Under the pieces are notes generated by a model. The model worked only from the letters and a program-made list of their open reading frames with translations. It made no database searches and was not told where the DNA came from. A program made the translations under genes and the position numbers. This document shows, piece after piece, positions 1 through 12,090 of a DNA stretch of 64,000 nt. The stretch spans positions 2,765,616-2,829,615 of the forward strand of contig NC_043740.1 in assembly GCF_004337985.1 (NCBI RefSeq), read 5' to 3'. The first letter of the stretch is position 1. Every line of letters starts with the position of its first letter. The DNA is from Pyricularia pennisetigena (Eukaryota > Ascomycota > Sordariomycetes > Magnaporthales > Pyriculariaceae).

Positions 1-3000
1 GGAGCGGCTGGCTCCTTGCCCTTGCGACTGCGCACATGGGATAAGTGCCCAGCACTTTCGCGAAGCGTTCGTTGAAGACTTCTTCGGATTTTATTGCGAT
101 CTTGCTTGTCGGAAGAGACTGACCCTGGCAGAGGGGAATTAGTCTCCCAAGGTTCTCGTTCTTGAGCGTCCGAAAATTCCCCTGCAAGTGCTGTAGTGGA
201 CCTGTTTTCAGTTTCGTTCGACGGCTCGCTCTCAAGGAGCCCGGCTTGTTCAAGCAGTTCCCTCTCGGCTGCATCATGCTCATCACTGGAGTTGCCAGCT
301 GGATGGGGTGCTTGGATTGCAATTGGGATGTCTGTGGCTGCCGAAGGGGATGTTGAACTTGCCATATTTGGCGACGGTGATGCAGCAACTAGTATCGGAG
401 TTGCAGTGGCACTAGCAGTAGATTCTTTTCTTGGACTTGCGTGATCAACACTGACGGTTGGCTTCTCCCAGGACAGACTGTGCTTGTGGTACGTCGCGCT
501 GGTCGGCGGTGTTTGGAACACATCGCCATCAGGTGAGTCGAGTGCTTCTCCGGGAGCGGGAGGGGCCACACGGATGGGTGCCGGCAAAGTTGACTTGGGG
601 CTCTGTTGTATTATAGTAGAGGAACTGGCTTTTGATATCTCCCGGCCCAGAGCTGGCTTTTCGGGATTGGCAATGTGCCCCAATATCAAGGCCGGCGGGA
701 GACCAAGTAACTTTCTCTCTTCTTCCAGGTCCATCAGGAGGATGTCACGATGGCATTTTAATTTCCACATCTCCATGCGCGTCCATTTTAATTTTGCAGC
801 TATCCGGGCCGCCGACAAGAGTATCTGATCCCTCGTCTTCGGCATAATTGGGGCCAGAATCTGTAGGTGCCTAGCATTCCTCAGTTGGGCGTCCAGTTTC
901 GCCTCCTGCTCCTGCAACCTCTCGTTGGCGTCTGAAACTCTTTCCGACATGACCTCACGCCGACGTTCGAGGATGTCTTGTGCTAGATTGTGGTCGATAC
1001 GACTCCTTGAGATTGTCACCTCACCGCTGGGCGTCTGTATCGACGTCGAGGAGTCGGACTCGAGTCTTCTGATGGCCCGTCGAGTCTGCCCATCGTAGCT
1101 GCCACCCACGACGCCCCTCATTCGAACACCCGACGTTCTAAACGCTGCGGCATAATTGAGTTTCGCCAGCCAGTCGTTGAGCTCCTCTTCATTGTCCGCC
1201 AAGAGGACCTCCTCGGAGCCCCCATGCTTGACGTAAACGAAGGCATTCTTGTGCTTTTTGTAGGACGAATCGAGCAGCGCAACCGCATCATTGGTTGACA
1301 ATAAACTGTCTGGCTTGAAGTGCTCCAGTGGTGGCTGGAATATAACGGGTATGCCGTCGTTGCCATGCTTGATGTGGCTATCGAGCTGGTGCATCAAGTT
1401 CTTGACCCATGACGTGTTGCGAAAGAAGTATAGTTGAGCTCCCGTCAGAATGGCACCCCATTCCTGCCAAGGCGATCTTGTTTTCTTTTTCTTCACATCC
1501 TTCCGCCAGAGCAGTCCAACCTTGGTGATTTTGATGTCCACAATACCTTGCTGCGCTTCCTCGGGATTAGTCGCTGTCTTCTCAGACATGAAAGCATCCG
1601 GTCGCGACCTAGCGGACACTATTTGAAGAATGCCCGTCTTAAAGAAAGTCTTCTGAAGCTCCTGCAGGTTGAAAGACTGTGCAGTACCCAGATAGCTGTA
1701 AGTGTCGTCCAAGGGGATCACATCTTTGAGGTTAGGCCGCAGTATGTCAAGTTTCTGGTCAATTATCAAGGTGTAAGGGTCGATCGGTTCCTTGGCGGCC
1801 CTCTTCACTGGATCCTGGTTGGCGTTGAAGAGTGACTTCTTCTTGGCCTTATGGGCAACTATCCTGTCCCCGTTGATATCCAGATCGTCCTCAACGTGGA
1901 TAAATGGCGTGTAAGTTATGTTGTCGTAAAAGCACTCGAGGATATCATCAAATATCCCCTCTCCGTGTGTGTTCTTGAGATAATCCGCCTTCTGCATCTT
2001 GTATTTGTTGTTTTTGTTGAACACATCAGTGTGTAAGATGAGAAGAGAGAATGCAATGAAGTAAGCCTGATCTGGATTGGTATAGATTCCCGGGTTGCAC
2101 TCATGGTATCGGTTTGCGAAAGCCTGCAGACAGCGATCGATTTGCTGCGTTTCCTTGGGAAGCTCAGCTTCCATCAAGAGCTTCCTAATGGCCATATCCA
2201 TTGGATCCCCGAAGAAGCTAAACCTGCGCATATAGCTCCGTAACACTGCCTGCGAGAACGCGTCGGCGCTCTTGGACAGAGCGCTGGCGACCACACTGCG
2301 ACTGACGACCTCTTCTAACCTTGCGAGATACTTCGCAGGGGTATCGTCATCTCGTCTCTCCGGAAGAACAAGCGCTTGCTCTCGAGCAATCTGAAGTGAG
2401 TTGTTCTTTGATGTTGTGGAGCCAGGTGTGGCTGGAGTCCGTGAACCGTGTCTTCCCGAAAGATCGTTGTTTTGGCGGAGCTTGTTCAGTCCAAGGAGAT
2501 CCCCAAAGCTCTTGCGTCCCGTAGACGTCGAAGTGCGCGGAGGCGCGTGCAGACCATCGTCCATCGATTGCCTTCCTAACGAGCTGAAAGTCGAGGACCT
2601 CCCTCTATTGTTGAGGGCCAGTTTAGATGGTGACGACCGGCCCGAGTTTCGCGAATCAGGCCTGAAAAGAGCGGTAGCAGGCGACACGCTAGCCTTGTGG
2701 GAAAGATGAAAAGTAGGGGACGTCGCAGAAGATGTGAGCCTGGACGAGGTGGGTCTCGAAGCCGTCGGCGTCGGCGTCGCACTTTGACCGGCAGGCCGGC
2801 TTGATGTACTTGCTCTAAAAGAATCAGGCGTGGCATTCGCTAGCGAAGCGCCAGTGGTAGGCCTTTGAACATCCGACTGAGAACTACCACCCTTCTGCAG
2901 GTGTGCTATTGGGAATAGCGGTTCCGGCTGTTTTTGTCGCCGGCGCGGTAGTCGAAAGAAGGTGGTTGTGGTTTGAACTGTATGGGTCGTGGTCGTCGTG

Positions 3001-3928
3001 CTTCCGTACACGCGGTGATCGCCAGAGCTGCCGTCCGATCTCGAGGACTCGGATAGCCTGGTTACCGGGAGGGGTAATCCGTTTGCGTCTGTGTCCTCGC
3101 CATAAGCAGGAGGTTGGTGGGAAGTGCTGGCCCTTCCGGGAACATCGAAGGTGACGCTCTGCTTGCTAGATGTTGCTCCAAAGTTGAGCGTTTTCCTCCG
3201 GTCCTTTTTAGTCGTTGGACGAGGCGCATGTTCACCAGGATCGCCTTTGCTCTCATCCTTGTCTCCCAAACCCCATGGAAGCTTCATGCGCGACGACTTC
3301 TTTGGTAGAGGCATTGTATTCATGTCAACAGTCGGAGAGGTTTTGATTATCTCGGGGGCTAGTATTTATAAGAGTCAGCATGCACTTTTCGATCGCGAGA
3401 ACCTGGGGAAAGGACTCCAGTGGGATAGAATGAGCGTCAGGAAACGCCGGCTTCGGTTGATCACATACGTGGCTGGTGCTGGTGCTGGTGCGACAGAGAG
3501 ATTGGGGGCATCGGCGGCCTTTTCTCAGCCTGTGCCTGCTGTTTTGCCCTCGTCGCGAGCTGGGAGTCGGAGGCATTGCGGAACCTAAGCATGGAAAATC
3601 GACGTTGTTTGCTGGCATCATCTGGCAGCGGAGGCGATTGGGATCTCGGAGGTAGATTTATCGAGGGAATCGGCTGCAAGGAGGGTTGTCCAGCATCAGG
3701 AGAGGTTTCGCTGGGAAGGGTTGTTGTGGAAGGCGCGGAAATAGTGCTTGTTTCAGCTGCTGGATCGGGAGGAGTTGAAGGTGGTGAGTCCGGCAGGGTA
3801 GGTTCGCCCGGTTGCGTCGTCTCGGGGACGGCCTGCTGATTATCGACCGACAGCACTTCGTCGGAATTGGCATGACGGCGCATATCGGTTTCGCTGGCGA
3901 TTACGCCGCGGCGACGAAGAAACGGCAT
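1..3928 (-). CDS. Sec7-PH domain Arf guanine nucleotide exchange factor (3' end outside window)
   Basis: Exons 3928-3469 and 3358-1, the second running open to the window edge, so the C-terminus is missing. The intron (3468-3359) has a GTATGT donor and a TAG acceptor and restores frame. The first about 470 residues are Pro/Ser/Thr-rich and look disordered. A Sec7 domain follows at roughly 490-690, with RRFSFFGDPMDMAIRKLL, AELPKETQQIDRCLQAF and NPDQAYFIAFSLLILHTDVF. The Glu in LPKET (about residue 556) sits where Arf exchange factors carry the catalytic glutamic finger. A PH domain lies at about 745-900, followed by a coiled-coil-like Arg/Glu-rich stretch and a Ser/Pro-rich tail. Family knowledge: Sec7 proteins load GTP onto Arf GTPases on Golgi or endosomal membranes. 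The Sec7-PH order resembles the fungal Syt1/Yel1 group rather than the large Golgi Sec7/Gea proteins; the exact orthologue is not settled here. Confidence 0.88.
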
Positions 3929-6298
3929 GGCGACAAGTGCGGGCGGTCATGCTAGGCTGGGACCGGGCTGTGTTGATGACACTCACGACGAGACCATGGC
4001 AGAGCAGGGAGTTATGCTCACAAGCAAAGCTGGGAGGGCCGGCAGAAGCTCTCCCTTGGGGTCACTAATGCTTGAATGGGCTCAATGATGACATTTGGCC
4101 GACCTTGAGGCCCTTGTTTCGGATGGATTCGGACGAGAACGAGCGCGCATGCGTGTCTGTTTGAGATGGGCGAAAAAGACAGAAAAAAAAAAAAACAACG
4201 AAGGACGACAAGACACGCGCAGTTTGGCAGATAATTTGATCAACCACTCAATGCCAGCGCATGCAAGAATAATAAAAACTGATTTGATGGACGGACCCGG
4301 TTGACAACGAGGCTGGCCTGTCGGACGGTGCTGGCTAGGTAGGAAAGGGTTACAACGAGGGCTAAAATGCGCTACAAGGCCGGGCGGGAGCTCAGGGCTG
4401 GACCACCTACCCACACGCCCACGCAACGGAAAGGAGACGAGAAAGGAGGCAGGTGCAGGGTACAAGGGGCAGCCGGTTTAGCTCAACCAACCAGGACGGA
4501 GAATGATGTACGGCGGGGCTCATCCAACCGTGCAGTCCGCCAGGGATGAAGAAAAATCCAACTTTCTGGGTCACCGAGAATAGGTGGTTGCTTGGATAAT
4601 AAGGTACTGCCCGAAGTATGTGCTAATTAGGTACTCAGGTCGGTCGGTTCGGTAGGATAAATTAGCCATCGCAAGCAAAGATTCAGGGAATTGGAATTAT
4701 TCCATTTCAGTAAAATTCAAACAACAATAAGCACTTCACAAAACCATCTCATCTTGCTGTCATCTTTTTGGGGGGGCGTCCTGGACACGTCAAGACGTAC
4801 AGTATAAACGAGGTAAGCAAGGAACGCCTGGGCTGTAACATTCATCTAATGGCGCGAGAGCCCATCGATCACCTGTGGCTACACGAGGTAGCGAGCACTC
4901 TTGTGCAGGAACAGCCGACTGACTACCTTGAATAAAGCAACCAACCATCCTTCGAGAATTTCTAGAGGCTGGTCACTCGTATCAAGAAAATCTCATCTCT
5001 TACATACAGCCTTGTCCCTTGTCATTCCGTGTGCAACCGGTATGTTTTATTATTATTTTGTTATTCAAATTGCTACCATAATTCAGCTGGTATGGCCCGT
5101 ATGAGTAGGCTACTGATGCAAGTTGCACCCTGCGTACTTTGAACGTCGTACAATGGAGCAGCAATATTCGCTTTGTCCATGTCGCTCAACGGTTTGATCC
5201 TTGCCGCTCAGTGTTTCTGTGCCATTTCTGCAAGCCAGGGTGCTCGATGTGCCGCAAAAGTATGTCTTTGCGGCCCCATGTACCAATTGACCGAGCTGTC
5301 CATAGTATCGTTCATCTCCTCCAATGTTGGACATTTTTAAAGTTGGGATTGTTGTTTTATTTGTTGCCTTGTTTGATTTTTACTAGATCCACCCGTTTGG
5401 CGCCTCATCAGTGAGCTTCAAATTGAATCAACTGAAACCGCACAACGGCAAGGCTAGGCCAGGCCAGGCCAAATTCCCCAGGCATCGATCTGTGCGTGCA
5501 CGACTGGAGGGGACACAATTTAAGGGATCCTCTTCCTGTATTCGGTCCATCTTGGGCTTCGATTTCATTGTTGCTTCTAGAAGTCGTTATCGTGCTTGTG
5601 TACTCAAACGTAGATTCCCGAGCTAGCTTCCTAGTATCCGAGCCTCACCAAGCATTTACCATGAAAAGAATATAAGAAGCTCGTTATCACTCACAGAAAC
5701 CGATGGGCCTGCAAAAGAATGAGAGGCAGATTCGGGGCCCACTTTTCATGCAGCTTGATGCACACTCTTTGAGTCGGTTACATGGATGAGATCTGGATTT
5801 GGATGCCAATTTGGATTTGCCGACGGGGCTGGAAGGGAGGTGGGAGTGCAGAGTGAAAGCTGGGGTCTCCTGCCTCAAAATTCTAGTCCACATCCAGGCT
5901 GTGCTGCAGACTCGCTCATCGGGCCTGGAAAGTCAGCCCCTCACAAATGTAGGAACGGCCGGTACGGTCCCCATCTTTGTCGGCAATCGTCTACACACGA
6001 AACATCTTCTCGCCATCAATGCGATAGGCTGCGGGATCCGTTTTGATTGATCTTTTGCTTCTGCATCATTCCATTTCTCTCTTTGTTTTTCCATAGGAGA
6101 TCTCAATTGACGTTTTCACGGCTTGGGTAGTTCTGGTGTTTTCTTTCTCGATTGTTCTTGGGTTTTCCCCATCTAAGCCTCCCGGGGGCCATTGGTGTCC
6201 GGTTCGGCGCAAACTCCATGAACGGGCCGAACCTTACGTTGCGATTGAAAAAAAGAAAAAAAAACCAACAACAAGAATAATTAAACAAGCTCTGCAAG
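3929..6298. other. spacer between the divergent Sec7-PH gene and ECM14
   Basis: No ORF with recognisable protein features. It must hold both promoters and 5' leaders. The last 60 bases before ECM14 are A-rich (AAAAAAAGAAAAAAAACC type), typical of a fungal 5' leader. An A13 run lies at about 4185 and AGGTAC words near 4604 and 4629. I see nothing else. Confidence 0.6.
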
Positions 6299-8002
6299 AT
6301 GAATTCCAGGCCATACATCACCACCTCAATTCTGCTATGTCTGGCTCTGGCCCTCGTCTTCTGTCCAACCGTACCGGCTGCTGGTGTAAGACTAGACCAC
6401 GGCTACGCTTCGTACCAGCCGCCGCAGGCCCATGCGAACAATGGCGTTTTCCCCTTTCTTACGTGGCTGCGCAACTCGGCCGTCGAGTTGATTTTTGGCC
6501 GGCCGGCCTCGGCCAAATCCAAGTCGACACCGGCTCGGGGAATGGGCGCATTTAATCCCCGGTATTCCAAGGAGACAGTCCTCCGCTTCAACGTCTCGAG
6601 TCAGGAGGACGAAAATGCTCTTGCCGATGCCGCCGACCGGCTGTTTCTTGACGTCTGGGGCTTCACGCGAAACCACGTCGACATCCGTATACACAAGAAC
6701 GACGTCGCGCCGCTGCTGAGCCTCCTACCCGTGTCTCTCCGAGGCAACTTTTCGACCCTGATCCCCGATCTTCCCTCCGCCGTTGCCGCAACCTACAACA
6801 GACGCGTCAAGGACGATACGCGGTTCGAGCCGAGCAGCAGCAAGACGCTGAAGCCCTCGGTTATTGACTCTGCCGAGGAGTTTGATAATGTCTTCTTTCG
6901 CGACTACCAGCCTCTACATGTCATTCACCAGTGGATGCGTCTTCTCGAGTCCATGTTCCCCAAGATAGTGAAGCTGGAGACCATCGGCAAGTCTTTTGAG
7001 GGCCGTGAGATTCTTGCGCTCAGGGTTGGAAATGTTTTGTCCGCAGAGGTTGCGGGCGAGAACAAGGCCCCGCGAAAGACGGTGGTTATCAACGGCGGCC
7101 TGCATGCGCGCGAGTGGATTGCAACTTCGACTGTGAACTATCTCGTTTGGGCCCTCATTACCTCTTACGGTCAGGACCATGTTCTGACTCGGTTCTTGAA
7201 CAATTACACGGTCGTGTTCATCCCAGTAGCCAACCCAGATGGATATGTATACAGCTGGGACTCGGATCGTTTATGGCGAAAGTCGAGGCAAGACACGCCG
7301 TTTAACTTCTGTCATGGCCTTGACCTCAACCATGCATTCGACTTTGAGTGGAACCAGGACCTACGAGAACCGTGCTCGGAGGATTACGGTGGTCAGAAGC
7401 CATTCGAGGCTGTGGAGGCCAGGGAGCTCTCGCAATGGGCCCAGAGGCAGGTGGCGGACCACAACACTCAGTTTGTTGGATTTATCGACCTGCACTCGTA
7501 CTCTCAAGAGATTCTCTATCCTTTTGAATACACTTGCGATCCGGAGCCGCCCAACGTTGAGAATCTTGAAGAACTCGCCGCCGAGCTGGCCAAGGCGATC
7601 CGGCTGTCAAGTGGCGAGCAGTACGATGTGTTCTCGGCTTGCGAGGGTGCGGTGCTTTCGCGTCATGGCGGCCGCAGGGCACGGGTGCATCGGATGGAGC
7701 CGCCCGGCGGGTCGGCCATGGACTGGTTCTACCATGAGATGCACGCCAGGTATAGTTACCAGATCAAGTTGAGGGACAGAGGTAGCTACGGCTTCTTGCT
7801 TCCCCCGGACGCCATCATCCCAACGGGCAAGGAGGTTTTCAACGCGCTCAAATACTACGCGGACTTTCTTGGTGGTAATAATGGGATTGAGAGAGTGTCG
7901 GCGTCGAGTCCACTTGGGCCGGTTACGGTGCAGAAGCCAGAAGACACGGATGCAGAGATTGATGAGATGGCCGAATTGAAGAAGCGCCGGAGAAAGCGGT
8001 AA
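6299..8002 (+). CDS. ECM14: Secreted M14 metallocarboxypeptidase-like pseudoenzyme ECM14
   Basis: Single-exon gene of 567 residues. A signal peptide (hydrophobic core about 8-24) is followed by a prodomain-like region and an M14 carboxypeptidase domain from about residue 200. The zinc ligands are intact: H269 and E272 in HAREW and H399 in DLHSYSQ. Two residues needed for catalysis in carboxypeptidase A are replaced. The Arg of the NR pair that binds the substrate carboxylate is H345 (LDLNHAFDF), and the general-base Glu is K490 (YQIKLRDRGSYGF). Both changes are the recognised signature of the fungal Ecm14 family, which binds zinc but lacks peptidase activity and is linked to the cell wall by yeast genetics. 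The C-terminus ends in a basic KKRRRKR cluster, which is odd for a secreted protein. Start chosen because it opens the signal peptide directly. Confidence 0.93.
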   Translation: MNSRPYITTSILLCLALALVFCPTVPAAGVRLDHGYASYQPPQAHANNGVFPFLTWLRNSAVELIFGRPASAKSKSTPARGMGAFNPRYSKETVLRFNVSSQEDENALADAADRLFLDVWGFTRNHVDIRIHKNDVAPLLSLLPVSLRGNFSTLIPDLPSAVAATYNRRVKDDTRFEPSSSKTLKPSVIDSAEEFDNVFFRDYQPLHVIHQWMRLLESMFPKIVKLETIGKSFEGREILALRVGNVLSAEVAGENKAPRKTVVINGGLHAREWIATSTVNYLVWALITSYGQDHVLTRFLNNYTVVFIPVANPDGYVYSWDSDRLWRKSRQDTPFNFCHGLDLNHAFDFEWNQDLREPCSEDYGGQKPFEAVEARELSQWAQRQVADHNTQFVGFIDLHSYSQEILYPFEYTCDPEPPNVENLEELAAELAKAIRLSSGEQYDVFSACEGAVLSRHGGRRARVHRMEPPGGSAMDWFYHEMHARYSYQIKLRDRGSYGFLLPPDAIIPTGKEVFNALKYYADFLGGNNGIERVSASSPLGPVTVQKPEDTDAEIDEMAELKKRRRKR

Positions 8003-9095
8003 ACGAAGCTGCCTATCCTTGTTTTTTTTTTTTTTTTTTCGCTTGATAAGTCTCTGTTTCTATCTAGTGTTGCCGCTTCGGCCTTCTTCTTTCCTATTGG
8101 ATCTATCTACTTGTGAATCAGGTGTCTTTTTTTGGTGCTTTTTTTTTGACTACAGATAGCCCTCATCTGATGGTAATGACCAGAGTTGTACCATTCGGAG
8201 CTGGGTTTCTTGAACTTGCACGCGTTGAAAAGCAAGCAGCATGATGGCTTGGTATCGGTACGGGAGGAAACTATTATTGGCTTTGGTGTGAAGAAGTACG
8301 GACCTGTGTGTATCTAACTAAATCTGGAGATTTCTCTGGTGTCCCTAGTGCGTTCATAGCAAGATCGGCAATTGTTAACCCAAGGACTTTTCCCCTACAA
8401 TCAACATGAAGAGACGAACGGCGTGGATCGGCTTGAATGATACAGCCGCTCGGGTCAGCGCGTCGCCTAATCAACGGAAATGGAGTGATGTTCCAAAGAT
8501 AGGCAATTAACAACTTCGTAGCTCTGGTCAAAATTGGGCGCTCAATAAAAAAGCAACCTCCGAAACTAAGGTGGACCAGCCAGCGGAATTCCGCCCGCGG
8601 CCGTGTAATCCCCCTGGGTTTGAACAGGCCAAGTCTAGTTTTTGGTTACATAATACGTATAACTACTCAGTGAATTATTCATCACTTTGGCTGTGTTTTC
8701 CCGCTAGCGGGATAATTTCAGACCCCGAGGATCCGCGACTTAGGACTGGCGTATTTCCGCCAGGAGAGGACAGGTGCTCCAGAAACGCATCACTGTAACG
8801 TCGGGCCAATTCTAGGCAATTCCAACCCGTTCGATCAGTTAGCTACATACGGTTTCTTACTCCGTCAGTAACAAAGCGACCCCAACCGGTAAACATTCTT
8901 AGATATAAGAAGGTATGTATAGGTTCTACTCAACTTCGTGATCACGCAATCTTTTGCAGTATCTCGTGCTCAGTTTGGATCAATCGTTAACACTATCAAT
9001 ACCAACCGCCTTGTTTCTTGCATCACCGCAGAAAACAAACAGACCACTCAAAAAAGAGAATCTTGACTTTTTAGCTCGCGCCCATCCCAGCAATC
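8003..9095. other. spacer between ECM14 and the MAPEG gene
   Basis: Holds the ECM14 3' region with a T run at about 8022-8039 and a second T run near 8140, then the 5' leader of the MAPEG gene. No supported gene. Confidence 0.6.
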
Positions 9096-9881
9096 ATGTC
9101 GGCAGCCATCACTCTGACCCTCCCCGGAGATTACGGGTAAGCACAGTCTTTTGATCCTATTTGTGGTAGCACGGCATCAGATCAGATGCATTATTGGAGG
9201 ACATCCCTAAAGGGGCCTAAATCCCAAAGCTTGTCTACCTGCACTCATTTTACCTTGGGGGGTGAAATGAGACAAAACAAGGTTATAACAAAGACAAGGG
9301 GAGAGACACATGAAACTAAAACAAAGACACCTCACACTCAGCTACGTCCTCCTGGCCGCCGCCTCATCCTTTTTCCTCCAGACGTACCACATGGTACTGT
9401 CGTCCAAGGCCCGCAGGGCATCAGGGTTGGCGTATCCCATTGCTTACGCCGAAGCCCAAGTCGCGGCCAAGGACCCCAAGGCGTTCGCCTTTAACTGCGC
9501 GCAACGCGCTCAGACCAACTTTACCGAGAACGTAAGTTTCGTTTCGTATGCCTGCGCCTCTATCCACACAGAAAGCGGGAAAACTCTTGTTTTGGAAGCA
9601 TACGCATGAATCTAATTGATAACAACAACAACAAAACAAAACAAAAAAAAAAAAAATCTCCGAACAGCTCACACCTTTCCTCGGTGCCCTCCTCATCTCC
9701 GGCCTCAAGTACCCCATCCCGAGTGCCTGCCTCGGCGCCGGCTGGGTTGCTTCCCGCTTCATCTACGCCAGCGGATACACCACCTTTGGCCCCCAGGGCC
9801 GTGGGATGTAAGTACTTCATTCTTTGTCACTGTTTGCATGTTGATTCATCCTTGCATTTTGAATATTTCCATCATACCTCT

Positions 9882-9941
<60 letters not shown>

Positions 9942-10073
9942 GGTTTATCGTCAAAATTTCCATCCGCTAACCTCTCATCTACCAACAGCGGCTTTGTCGG
10001 CTCCGCATTGGCTGACCTGTCCCTCAAGTTCATGGCATTCTACTCGGCGTACAGCTTGTCGTTTGGTCAGTGA
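9096..10073 (+). CDS. MAPEG family protein, microsomal glutathione S-transferase 3-like
   Basis: Exons 9096-9136, 9342-9531, 9668-9807 and 9989-10073 give 151 residues, close to the about 150 of MGST3. Four hydrophobic segments are visible, beginning with GYVLLAAASSFFLQTYH and ending with FMAFYSAYSLSFG. The family signature FNCAQRAQTNFTEN lies after the first membrane segment at about residues 65-78. Family knowledge: MGST3-type MAPEG proteins are trimeric membrane enzymes of the ER or outer mitochondrial membrane that conjugate glutathione to lipophilic electrophiles or reduce lipid hydroperoxides. Introns have GTAAGC, GTAAGT and GTAAGT donors. The third contains a long TA microsatellite. 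The gene converges on POL4 with only 196 bases between the stop codons. Confidence 0.9.
9887..9938. repeat. (TA)n microsatellite in intron 3 of the MAPEG gene
   Basis: About 26 uninterrupted TA units preceded by a T run, lying between the GTAAGT donor at 9808 and the AG acceptor at 9988. Self-complementary and likely length-variable. Confidence 0.95.
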
Positions 10074-10269
10074 TTTGCTTGTTGCTGCCAGTAACAGAAG
10101 GCCCATTTTCCACTGGCGTTCATCTTTTGGGTGGAAATTGTACCACGGTAACCCGGATTCCAATGTATGGAGTAGTGTTAGACAAAACATAACATGAAAT
10201 GATTGAGTCAATGCCGGGTAATCCATGGGGTTCAAATCACACAGAGTGTTACACGGTGCGTTTTGTTAT

Positions 10270-12090
10270 TCAGCCCGTATTCCTCTCCGTTGGTGGCCGC
10301 CACTCCAACTTCAGTCCCTCGAAGACCCTCCTTTCTGCAGTGAGCATATCTGGCGCCGGCACGCCATTTCTGCTCTCCAAGTCCACCCACCGGCCATTAG
10401 CCCGCGACCGGATGCCACTGCTGTCGAACTTGAGATTCAGCTTTTCCTTGCAGTACTTGCGCATATCTCGCTGGAATGTGGTCCCGCTAGTCCAGCCAAG
10501 GACAGCACAGCCTGCCGTCTTCCAGGGGCTGATGATGATGTCCACCTGGCGGTGGGGGTTCGGATTCTGTTTAGCACCTGGCTTCGGTTCCTGCCACACC
10601 ACCAAAGCCTTGTCTAACGTGTCAAAGCCTGAACCGGGTGGCTTGGGAGCACTCCCCTTCCAGGCTACAGGCATCTGGCCCCTCTCCGAATTCTTCAAAG
10701 TGTAGCTCAGAGTGTGCGTGACGTAGTCGCTATCCGAGAGGCCATCTACGAGCTTTGTAACAAACCTGTATGTCGCGGACTCGTCTGGGTGGCTGAGAAT
10801 CAGGTCGACGTCGCCGCTTTCAGCTTTGCCCCTGCGATAACCGCCAACTATGACCATCTGAAAGCCACTTCGAATCTTATTGGCATGCTGGAGAACTACA
10901 CTGGCAATCTTTTCGACCTCCTCTCGGGGTATCTTCAGCTGAAGTTCGTCGTAGTATTTGATGCCGATCTGCTGGACGCGCGTGAGCGATTCCCAGCCAT
11001 ATTCGACGACGTCGTCGAGATCCCTCCATCCTTTGTTGTACCAATCCCCCGCGGTCGTGGCGCCCACGCCCCACGTCGAATGGAATTCCCGGAGAACCTT
11101 GAGTCTGGGATCTTGCGCGGCCTCCTCGACCTCCCTAATCTTGCCGGTGTGTTTCCATTCCTGATAAAGGATGGCGATTTTCTCGTTGCATCCAGGCAGC
11201 CTTTGGACCTCTATCGAAAGTCGTCAGCATGATCTCATTCTCCTCAGTCTGATATGCAGCTAGGCCGCGGAGAAACACCAACCTATGTGTGTCGTCAAGG
11301 TGTATGGGTAAGCGGCAAGGCTTGCTATCGCAGTCGAGTACGCCCGCACGCCGATGGAGTCTCCGTTTAGCAGCCTAGTGGTCCTTATCTCCTTCAGCTG
11401 CTCAATAAATGCCGAGTTTGGAGGGTCGGCAGGTGTAGGCCGCTGACAAGAGTATACACTGTGGAGGAAGCTTGGTAGCGGGGGTAGGTTCTCCGCGGCG
11501 TCGTGTTCCGACGTTGATTCGGGCATTAGGTGCGGTATGTAGGACTGGGGCGGATCTCGTCGTCTCTTGAACGAAGGTATCGAATGAAAGCTGCCAGCAC
11601 CAGCTTGCTCGGTTGCAGCACCTCCCTTGAAGCTGGCCACGACATGATTGCTAGGTGGGAGCGGCTCTTCTCTTCCCAGATTTATGCCCTGGTAAACAAC
11701 ATAACCGTCTATAGGAAGCACTTCTCCTTTGGCGATCGAATCGGTAAACCATGCCAACTTGGCCACCTTGATGAGGCTTCCCACGGTTGTAGGAGTTGTG
11801 GCGTCACCCACTATGGTCTTCGGGCCCTGGTTTTCATCGTGCTCTGACACTCTCCTTCGCTTTTTCGGTGGCTCATCTGCCTCGAGGTTTCCTAATGGCA
11901 CCTCGGTAGTCTTGAGTCCGATCCTACGGAGCTCAAACAGGGCCCTTTCCCTCTTGCCGACCTTACCAATCACAACTTCTGCTTCCCTTACGTCATATGT
12001 GAGAGTAGGTATCTGATCCTCGATAGAATATAGTTCATCCGGATCCATGTGCGAGGCGAGCAGATAAATGACTGGGAAGTCAAGAGCCAT
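10270..12090 (-). CDS. POL4: X-family DNA polymerase (POL4, beta/lambda/mu-like)
   Basis: Exons 12090-11283 and 11210-10270 encode 582 residues. The 72-base intron splits a Glu codon. The N-terminus (about 1-60) resembles a BRCT-like region. A basic PPKKRRR stretch near residue 95 may be a nuclear signal. The segment RTTRLLNGDSIGVRAYSTAI, RLPGC and GVGATTAGDWYNKGWRDL are the 8-kDa and helix-hairpin-helix portions. The palm carries GGYRRGKAESGDVDLI with catalytic D403 and D405, and the third Asp is D493 in QVDIIISPW. GWTSG follows, as in Pol X enzymes. Family knowledge: fungal Pol4 fills gaps during non-homologous end joining and base excision repair in the nucleus. The gene converges on the MAPEG gene. 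All catalytic residues are present, so activity is expected. Confidence 0.93.

Noticed and set aside
9606..10073. Frames with IYIYIY repeats
   Set aside because: Translation of the TA microsatellite in a MAPEG intron.
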